DNA from: Thoreauomyces humboldtii
Taxonomy: Eukaryota; Chytridiomycota; Chytridiomycetes; Spizellomycetales; Powellomycetaceae
NCBI GenBank assembly: GCA_027596035.1
Contig: JADGJA010000558.1
Coordinates: 1-15,194, forward strand
Length of the DNA stretch: 15,194 bases
Direction of reading: 5' to 3'
The translations under genes and the position numbers were made by a program. Position 1 is the first letter of the stretch, and each line of letters opens with the position of its first letter. The notes beneath the pieces were generated by a model. That model was not told the origin of the DNA. It made no database searches and worked only from the letters and a program-made list of their open reading frames with translations. Positions 1-7,446 of this stretch are shown here, piece by piece.

Positions 1-237
1 CAACTCTCTCATCCAACACCTGCCCCGGCAGTAGTTGCAGTAGTTCAAGCTCTCCTCTTATTGGATGGCAATGATCCCTGCCCGTCCAACTATAGGCTGA
101 TCCGCGCTTACATCCGCGTCGTCATGAATCTCGCATGAGGACACTTCCCACCCCACGCGTGGCATCACGTCGCTTGAAAAGCGTTAGCTGCCAGGTGGCT
201 CATAACAGTTCAAGATCATCTTCACCAATTGTAGTGA
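1..237. other. Left-edge segment without a supported gene
   Basis: This stretch lies downstream of the stop codon of the WBP4-like gene and should include its 3' untranslated region. One plus-strand frame is open from base 1 to a TGA at 136-138 (45 codons). It could be the last exon of a gene entering from the left, but the translation shows no motif I recognise, and an open run this short is expected by chance. No RNA gene or repeat is visible. Confidence 0.4.
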
Positions 238-1157
238 TCAATCTTTTTTCCGAACGTTTCGTGCAGCCTTACCGCCTGCTAGCTTCCGCTTTTTAAAGCC
301 GGCGGTTGGTGGTTCAATGCCGTCCCCTCCGATGCCCGAACCCACAGAGTGATCTTCGTCCAGCGAAGCGACCTTTTCCAGGACCTTGAATCCCGTGAGA
401 TTCTCCTCCGGCTCTTCCTCGTCTCCGTCGTCTGCCCATCCTGGAAGAGCCGTACTCCCCGCATGCTTGGTCGGCTTCTCGACAGCACTCCAGCTCCCAA
501 AGGGATGCGACTCCCGGTCCTTCTCCTTCTTTGCAGCGACAAGCTGCGTCTCCTCTTCCCCTTGCTCCTTTTTCAGCCTTGCCGCTCGGCGCTTATCCAA
601 CGCCTCCAGGATGTTTGCCACTTCTGCGTCCCCGGCCGTTGGTTCGTACTTTACGGGAGTCCGTGCTGGGTCAGGGTTCCATGCGCCGGGTTCGCGCTTT
701 GTGCGAGTGTCGAGCGCATATTGTTTGTTGGCAGCCTGCAGAAGTACGTTGAGATACGGTTCCGGTTCCTGCGAATGCCTGGGTGTCGTACCTGCTCTAT
801 CTGAGCCAGCATGCCTGCCGTGTCCGCGTCCGCCACAGACTTCTCTCCCTGTCGTTTGTACACATCCTGAAGATAGCCCCCTACGTTCTCCTTGTGCTTT
901 TTGCCATTCTCATGATTCGTTCTACTCTATCCGGGAGCGAAGAAAGGTAAACAACACTGCAGATTTTCGCAACTCGCGGGCAAGCTGGTACTTTTCCGTA
1001 CGATCTTGTTGTCGGCAACGAATATCCCGCAGTAAGAACAATAGTACTACATGGGATGCATCTGTACGTCAGAGAGGACGACACTGGGCCTGGTCGGATA
1101 AGGGGACTGACTCTTCACGACGGCTACCTTCTTGTTTGAGACCCAGTATTCGGACAT
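238..1157 (-). CDS. WBP4/FBP21-like U1-type zinc-finger protein (putative pre-mRNA splicing factor)
   Basis: Inferred exons: complement(238..735, 792..926, 1002..1046, 1128..1157), 235 residues. Joining them gives an N-terminus MSEYWVSNKK followed by a U1/matrin-type C2H2 zinc finger (residues about 11-40). Its ligands are C-x2-C (CSYC) and H-x5-H (HENGKKH), and it runs into HKENV, the signature of the WBP4/FBP21 family. A charged, helical middle follows, and the basic tail FKKRK...RNVRKKD resembles the WBP4 C-terminus. In that family the protein joins the spliceosomal B complex through the zinc finger and binds proline-rich splicing factors through WW domains. No WW domain is visible here, and the protein is shorter than the roughly 376-residue human one, so the role is inferred from the finger and the two ends. 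The ATG at 1155-1157 has A at -3 and matches the family N-terminus; an in-frame ATG at 1269-1271 is considered less likely. It is nuclear by inference and transcribed divergently from SPT2. Introns are 81, 75 and 56 nt. Confidence 0.82.
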
Positions 1158-1437
1158 GATGGTTGAGGGAAGGAGGAGGAGCACGAGGAGCCAGAGGAGC
1201 TGCTCAAGGTTCAGAAAACTGCGCTCAAATCGCACCTCACATTTTTTTCCAGGGCCTGTCTCGCCTCCCATCCCGCAGCATATTACTGCAGCAAGGGCCT
1301 CGTCCCCACCTACTCAACACTGCGACCTTGGTGGGGCAGAGTCTCGACTGTTCTTCTGCATACCTTCCTTACACTGGCGCGGGTTACAGGAAGGGAAGGG
1401 CTTCCTTGCAATTTTTTAAGGTCCATCTTCTGTCGCC
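1158..1437. promoter_or_regulatory. Divergent promoter between the WBP4-like gene and SPT2
   Basis: These 280 bp separate two start codons on opposite strands, so the segment must hold both promoters and both 5' leaders. On the minus strand the stretch just before the ATG is rich in CTC/CTT (about 1160-1215), as in pyrimidine-rich fungal leaders. No clear TATA box or named factor site is visible. That it works as a promoter is inferred from position only. Confidence 0.6.
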
Positions 1438-3162
1438 ATGAACAACCGAAACGTAAGTCCTGTCGATACTTTTGTCCATCTCGAACCAGTGATGATGTGG
1501 CTGACACGTTTTGAATCTTCGCTAGTTCGAGAGGCTTTTGGGGGAGGCGGAAGAGACCACGTCGGAGCTTGACCGGAAGAGATCAGAGATGCTCAAACAG
1601 CAGAAAGCCGAAGCCGAAAGGGAACGTCGTCAGAGCGAAAGGGAGGCGGAGCGAAGGAGGGAGATGCAGCGGGAACTGGCGGCCAAAACGCACGTTGCCA
1701 CCGCGGCGCGCACTGCCATCGATGCTTCTCTCAGGGCGGGGAAGGTCCCTGCGCGACGATTGAGCGCTGGGACGTCGTCGTCGACTGTCAACGGGCGGAG
1801 CTCCTCAGGAGTTGATGGGAAGGGTACGACCCGAGCAACAGACACGGGAAAGCCCGAAAAGCGGAAAACGGGAGGGTTCAAGCGTGATTTTCTCAATCTC
1901 ATGAAGGAGGCTGAGCAAAACACAAAGCAGGCGACCGCCCAATTGACCGTGTCATCTTCGACTACCGAGCGCAAACCGGGAACCGCAGCCGCGGCCAGCG
2001 CGAGAGCTGCACCCGCTGTTGCTTCCGGAAAATCCAGAAAGGATGGGGCAACGGGATCAGGTGCATCCGTAGCTGCTTCTACGCGCCCCGGCTCGGATGC
2101 CCGCCCCCTTCGAGTAGAGCCAAAAGCTTACACCTCCGGAAACGCGCGACCCGAAAGGATCAACCCGGGGTCCACGTCCAAGCCTGTCGCGCGGAAGCCC
2201 GTAGAGCACGCCCGTAGTCGCGCTGACCCACCTCCGCTCAAGAAACGAAGTCTGGATCCGAGGGCGGCGTTCGCTTTGGCGCAGAGTGGAGAGATGCCGC
2301 AACGAGCTGCAGTTCCAGAGAAGAAGGTCGCGACGTCAGGGGCTGCTGATATCCGCCGTGTTGGGACTTCCCACGGCGGAGGAAACCCCGTTAAAGGCGA
2401 GAACCCACGGTCAGCCTTTCAGAGGGCCAACGGCGCGGAGAGACCTTCGGCACGCGACCCGGCTCAGAGAACAGGAGCCCCAGTACCCACTCGTTCTAGT
2501 GTTTTTGAGCGCAGAACATCAGCTTCTGATGTACTGGCCTCTCGACCAGGTCTTGACATTCGCCGCGACAAGGGATCGGTTTCCTCTGTTGCCCCTAAAT
2601 CCTCTGCCTCAAACGGCAGCAGGAAACTCTCCCCAGACGATCGGGAAAGGAACGGTTCGAGGAAGCGCGAAGCTGATCGAGATCGGGAGGATTCCGAAGG
2701 AGTTGCGCGAAAGAAGCGGCGAGCGACCGACTCTGACGATTCTCGGCGCCCGAATCGCGGTTATCGAGAAGAGGATGACCTGGAGGAGGCTATTCGCAAA
2801 GGGGGCCTTCGCTCTATCATCAGCGGCATATTTGGTCGCCCCGACAGAGGGTATGCTTTCAAACAGATGAAAGAAATTTTCGATATATGTACCAACCAAC
2901 TTCTTTCCTGTTTCAGATACCACTATCGAGACGTGTCTGATGACAGCGACATGGAAGCTGACTCGCGCGATATCCGGAGAGAAGAATTACGCAGGTAGAC
3001 ATAGACTTTTGGTTATGCGAGGTCGTATCCGGGTAGGACTAACATTACACTTGAACATATAGCGCGCGTCTGGCCAGGAAGGAGGATGAGCGAGCTGCAG
3101 CCGAGCTGGAGCGGGACGAGAGGGAACGAGCCGCACGGAAAAAGGCAAGGAAGGGATCTTGA
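1438..3162 (+). CDS. SPT2: Spt2 chromatin protein / histone chaperone
   Basis: Inferred exons: 1438..1452, 1526..2850, 2917..2994, 3063..3162, 505 residues. The first exon encodes only MNNRN; its donor is a perfect GTAAGT. Residues about 10-65 are Glu/Arg/Lys-rich and probably coiled coil. The long middle is disordered, rich in Ser, Ala, Arg and Pro, with basic patches. The C-terminal SPT2 domain (about 425-485) carries the hallmarks: a short helix ending IISGIFGR, then YHYRDVSDDSDMEA, then REELRSARLARKEDE, closing with a basic tail. In the family this acidic/basic C-terminal region binds histones H3-H4 and DNA, and the protein acts in nucleosome reassembly during transcription elongation. 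The motif is restored only when the introns at 2851-2916 and 2995-3062 are removed. It shares a divergent promoter with the WBP4-like gene and converges on ALG11. The second intron is a multiple of three with no stop (see findings). Confidence 0.9.
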
Positions 3163-3344
3163 CATTCCAAGAGATATCTCACGCTCAAGATTCACCCTTC
3201 ATTCACATACCTATACATAACGCACATCCTACCTACCCTCATTGCGATCCATTGCATATATTACCCGGACCGGTTCAGCCTCTACATTTGACCAGTAATG
3301 ATATTTATTGCCGAGCCCCGGATCAGATCCATTCTCCTATGGTA
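3163..3344. other. Convergent 3' intergenic gap between SPT2 and ALG11
   Basis: This 182-bp segment lies between two stop codons facing each other, so it must hold the 3' untranslated regions and polyadenylation sites of both genes. The plus strand has A/T-rich stretches such as TATATTA near 3257-3263, but no exact AATAAA. No gene is seen. Confidence 0.5.
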
Positions 3345-5304
3345 TCATGTGGACCGAAGCAGAGGAGCCAAACGCTGTTCGATCGCTATGGAAAACGTCG
3401 CATCGGAGAACCGTTCCACGACCGCAGCTCGCGCCCGCTCCCGGATAGCCAGCTGCTGGGCGGGGTCCAAAGCCAAGACTTCATGAAATGTTTCGGCGTA
3501 CGTCTTCACGCTGTCCGCCAAAAACCCGGTGGATCGTCCTTCCAGAGGAGTCACGATGTCCATCTTGGGCCCTGCAGACGCGTGAGCAATGGGGATAAGA
3601 CCTGCGGCCATGTACTCGACGACTCCGATTCCAAAGTGCTCGTCGCGCATCGTGTGCACGCCTATGGATGCTCGAAGTAAGTGATCCCAGAGGACCTCGT
3701 GCGGGGCATTCTCGATTATCTCCACATTGTCCTACACAAGGCTAAGTTAGTTCGACTTCCTTGTTCCCGCCGCACAACCAGGGTTCTGTACCGTAATCTT
3801 CAGTTCTCGGACCTGCTCTTTCAAAAGAACCACGCGTCTCCGGTCATCATCGTTCCTGCTCCCACCAATCAGCACGAGCCGACACCGTTCGGCTCCGTCG
3901 CGTAACAACGGATGATCGGCAAGCAGTTTAGCGAAAGCTTGAAGTTGTAATCCATGGGCTTTCTCAGGTCTATGAGTCCGCGATCAAGATTCAGCGTGTC
4001 AGCGATCGGATGGGCTTGCCCAACCTGGCCCTCGTACCTGAATTGAGCAACCGATACGATCATTCGTTCCCGGTTCTCTAACGGGAATCCACGAAGTGCG
4101 CGCGTATCACATGGGGGATATACAGTCGCGGTTCGTTGAGGAATTCTCCAGATCTCGTTGATGTGATTTGCCGTCCAAGAGGAATTCACCATCACCACGT
4201 CCGCAACCCGCCCGGCTCGCGCATACATGAGCGAGAACGCGAGATAATACCTGTGGGACAGCTGGTTCGGTCAAATGGCCGGTCTGACATGTAATCAAGC
4301 AGATGCGCACCATTTCTTGAGGTAGGTCAGCCATACGCTACGAGCTACGATGCCCGAGTGATTGAAATCAGCGGTTCTAGAAGACACTTTCTTAAGCATG
4401 TCCGAGCTACACGTCCGGGCGACAAGGTCAATGTGAATAGTTCCCGAAGGCGTTTCGCCCGCCCTTAACCCACCTGATAGTAGGATAATGTACATACGCT
4501 ACGACTTTGCAGTTGTAGAGCTGCTTTGCGATCGGATACGAGAACGCAAATCCCACGGTATCTGCGAAAGTGGAGTCAGCCAACATCTCCTGTGCCAGGA
4601 GAAATGGACGAAGTCTTTACCCACAAATACATCAGGAGTTGCACGTTCCATTGCTTCCCAAGCCACAAACACGGAGCCCAGACTCTGACCCAGAAGCGTG
4701 ATGAATGGGTATCTGGAAAGGAACGTTCTTGGTCAACGAGCCCAGTCGAACTCGCGCCCGAGCGGCGATCGCTTACTTGCTTGCTTCCAACCACGCCCAC
4801 CAACGTAACGGGCGGAAAGCTACATGACGCGGATCGATCGTGATGTTGAACTGATCCTGTAGAAAGGGACACACAGCATGAGCAAGGCGGCTATATCAAG
4901 CAAGGATGAGAGCAGTCCGTGCCTTGACTTTGGCCAGTATCTGCTCGGTAGTGCCGGCACCGCTCCTCGTGTAAATCATGGAGGTGGCTCGCGGCCACTT
5001 GTTCGATATGGCCTTGACGGTTACCCACAGCACCCTTTCCCCCCCACCACCCGCGTCGCTGAGATCCGCAGCGCATCAGCATGGGCTAAGACCGCAGATA
5101 TCGGCCGAGGGAGCGGAGGAAGTTTCGACGCCGCTCGAATACGTACCAGAAAGGGTGAAAGAACCCAAAGACCCTATCGGTCGGTGCTTTTCCGAGGGCA
5201 TCATGAGTTCGCTGCTTCTGAGCGGCTACCCGTCTCCTCCAGAACAGCCGTACGGTGACGAGAAAGACCCAAAGGATAACGAGTATCCTTGGAACAGAGA
5301 GCAT
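3345..5304 (-). CDS. ALG11: GDP-Man:Man3GlcNAc2-PP-dolichol alpha-1,2-mannosyltransferase Alg11
   Basis: Inferred exons: complement(3345..3731, 3792..3969, 4038..4250, 4311..4406, 4474..4561, 4621..4712, 4777..4856, 4923..5058, 5147..5304), 475 residues. Alg11 adds the fourth and fifth mannoses (both alpha-1,2) to the dolichol-linked N-glycan precursor on the cytosolic face of the ER. An N-terminal membrane anchor (about residues 5-22, followed by WRRR) precedes FGFFHPF and the glycine-rich AGGGGERVLW block (about 55-64). Later come ITLLGQSLGS, DTVGFAFSYP, VVAYVHYP, DVVMVNSSW and YPPCD, then a GT4 (GT-B fold) C-terminal half with QFRPEK, LVLIGGSRN and the E-x7-E element EHFGIGVVE (about 378-386). 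Length matches the family (roughly 490-550). The ATG at 5302-5304 puts the anchor at the N-terminus; upstream in-frame codons have no family support. Oddities: the canonical CNAGGGG motif reads CDAGGGG, and intron 2 lacks a good donor; using GT at 4928 instead of GC at 4922 would remove two residues. All other junctions are GT-AG. Confidence 0.93.
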
Positions 5305-5530
5305 GGCTGGAGAGTGAAAGTGGCAGCGGAACTTTGTCCCAGGATGTGCGCTTTGGGGGGAAGTCCGAGGGAATCGGACCTGTGACGGGTCGCCTGGTGG
5401 CTTGGCATCCCATCGGGTCGAAAAAGGGACGTTCAAAGCAACGTGAAAGACCGCCCAGACCGACGAAGAAAGAGATCACTAGCAACCTCCCATCAGCACA
5501 CAAGCAGCAACCCAGCGCTACTCACACACA
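5305..5530. promoter_or_regulatory. Divergent promoter between ALG11 and FAL1
   Basis: These 226 bp lie between start codons on opposite strands and must contain both promoters. The plus-strand leader just before FAL1 is rich in CA (CACACACA ends at 5530, against the ATG). No TATA box or recognised factor site is evident. Shared regulation of the two genes is possible but not shown by the sequence. Confidence 0.6.
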
Positions 5531-7235
5531 ATGGCAGAAAGAGAGGAACGCAAGGGTGGAGGGATCGACGAAAAGATCGACGCTTCGCTCGTTTTCGAGA
5601 CTACCGACAATGTCAAGGTCGTCAACACCTTCGACCAGATGGGCCTCAAGGAGGACCTGTTGCGCGGCATCTATGCTTACAGTGAGTTTCGTCGATTTTG
5701 TTCAGCCGGATCGCATTACCGGGTCGCCTTGAATCTCATACCTTTTACTTCCAGACTTCGAGAAGCCTTCGGCCATCCAGCAGCGTGCCATCCATCCCAT
5801 CATCTCTGGCCGGGATGTGATCGCCCAGGCCCAGTCAGGAACCGGAAAGACGGCAACTTTCTCGATCTCCACTCTTCAGAACATTGACACCGTTTCCCGC
5901 GAAACGCAGGCCCTTATCCTCTCCCCGACTCGTGAACTCGCCACTCAAATCCAGAGCGTCATCCTCGCTCTCGGCGATTACATGAATGTCCAATGTCACG
6001 CCTGCATCGGTGGAACTTCGGTCGGTGAGGACATCCGGAAGCTCGACTACGGACAGCACGTCGTCTCTGGAACTCCCGGTCGCGTCTTTGATATGATCCG
6101 ACGCCGGCATTTGCGCACCAAGAACATCAAAATGCTCATTCTCGACGAAGCCGACGAGATGCTCAGCAAGGGATTCAAGGAGCAGATCTACGACGTTTAC
6201 CGATACTTGCCTCCAAACACTCAGGTCGTGCTTCTCAGCGCCACCCTTCCCTACGACGTCCTGGAGATGACCACAAAGTTCATGCAGGAGCCCGTCCGCG
6301 TGCTGGTCAAGCGTGATGAACTGACGCTCGAGGGCATCAAGCAGTTCTTCGTGGCCGTCGAAAAGGAAGAGTGGAAGTTCGACACCCTTTGCGATCTCTA
6401 CGACACGCTGACCATCACCCAAGCTGTCATCTTCTGCAACACTCGTCGCAAGGTGCGCATCTTCTTGAAACGCACCTGCATGTCACAAACGGCCAGCTGA
6501 CTAACTCGATCTTGCTTTAGGTCGACTGGCTCACCGAGAAGATGCGCGAGGCCAACTTCACCGTGTCTTCGATGCACGGCGACATGCCACAAAAGGAGCG
6601 TGATGCGATCATGACAGAGTTCCGACAAGGCGCCAGGTACATGCCACCCCTTCAGTCATCCTGCCTTGCTTTTTGGATTCGAGAGAGCGCGAGGGTTCAT
6701 TCAGAACGAAAAGTACTGACGCATCGGTGCGTGATCGCCGCTGCATAGCCGGGTCTTGATCACCACCGATGTTTGGGCCCGTGGAATCGTAAGTCATGCC
6801 GCTCTTTTTTTGGTGTTGCTTGTGGCATAACGTCAAAGCGTAGCCTGACGTTCATTCCCTTCTCTCTCCCTCTTCGACTACAGGACGTCCAACAGGTCTC
6901 GCTTGTCATCAACTACGATCTTCCTAACAACCGTGAACTCTACATCCACCGGTACATCTGCTCTCCGTGCCGCGCATATTTTTTTTGTCCTGGCTGACGG
7001 GTCATTTCATCTTTCAGTATTGGTCGATCAGGACGATTCGGTCGCAAGGGCGTGGCGATCAACTTTGTCAAGAACGATGACATCAAGATTCTCCGCGATA
7101 TCGAACAGTACTACAGTACTCAGATCGACGAGATGCCCATGAACGGTGGGATTGTCGTCACCACTGTGTTTAACGGTGTATTTGTCTTGATTTCTCACTA
7201 TCTTCCTGTTGTTCTTAGTGACCGATCTGATCTGA
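5531..7235 (+). CDS. FAL1: eIF4A-III / Fal1 DEAD-box ATP-dependent RNA helicase
   Basis: Inferred exons: 5531..5681, 5755..6452, 6521..6636, 6749..6788, 6884..6951, 7018..7145, 7219..7235, 405 residues, the usual family length. Every DEAD-box element is present: Q motif (F52 and Q59), motif I AQSGTGKT (76-83), Ia PTRELA (108-113), GGT (136-138), Ib TPGR (157-160), II DEAD (181-184), III SAT (212-214), V DVWARGID, and VI HRIGRSGR (357-364). [34 protein letters not shown] and the tail [12 protein letters not shown]...DLI mark eIF4A-III rather than translational eIF4A, which has DLLARGID. In the family it is the ATP-dependent RNA clamp of the exon junction complex; yeast Fal1 acts in 18S rRNA processing. 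It is nuclear/nucleolar by inference, and a junction-complex role fits the intron density here. The last exon is only 17 nt, and its intron has two in-frame donor candidates (see findings). It shares a divergent promoter with ALG11. Confidence 0.95.
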
Positions 7236-7446
7236 ACGTGTCGAGGTCAATGGGTGACGCGAATGTTTCCAGCGTTTATACTCTTGTTAATATACATCAT
7301 TTTGTGTGCATGTGGTAGAAAAAAAAGTCAAACCGATAGGCTTCGCAGTATAACACTGAGAAAGCGTGTTCGCGAAGTGGCAGAAAGTAATAAAGGCGCA
7401 GGAATGTAACGACGTGGGGAATAATGGAGTTCGGAGCAACGGCCTG
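7236..7446. other. Convergent 3' intergenic gap between FAL1 and VPS8
   Basis: This 211-bp gap lies between two stop codons facing each other and should hold the 3' ends of both transcripts. A plus-strand AATAAA at 7389-7394 could serve FAL1, about 155 nt past its stop; this is inferred from the motif alone. A run of A at 7319-7326 is also present. No gene is seen. Confidence 0.5.

Noticed and set aside
849..866. The peptide DVYKRQ on the minus strand, the usual sign of Tn5/Nextera mosaic-end adapter contamination
   Set aside because: The bases differ from the mosaic end at several codon positions (GTGTACAAACGACAG here), and the reading frame continues naturally from the U1-type finger. It is a chance match at the protein level.
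386..1159. A 257-codon plus-strand open frame opposite the WBP4-like gene
   Set aside because: It runs across both exons and introns of the minus-strand gene, gives a Ser/Arg/Cys-rich translation without motifs, and competes with a gene whose splice sites and zinc finger are coherent.
2286..2870. A 194-codon alternative plus-strand frame inside SPT2
   Set aside because: It lies in another frame of the long SPT2 exon, ends in the intron and shows no family feature.
5835..6422. A 195-codon minus-strand frame opposite FAL1
   Set aside because: It is fully antisense to the strongly conserved helicase core and has no independent support.
6453..6520. Possible truncation of FAL1, because the open frame stops at 6498-6500
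   Set aside because: The stop lies inside a clean GT-AG intron. The next exon resumes VDWLTEKM in frame, so the gene is intact.
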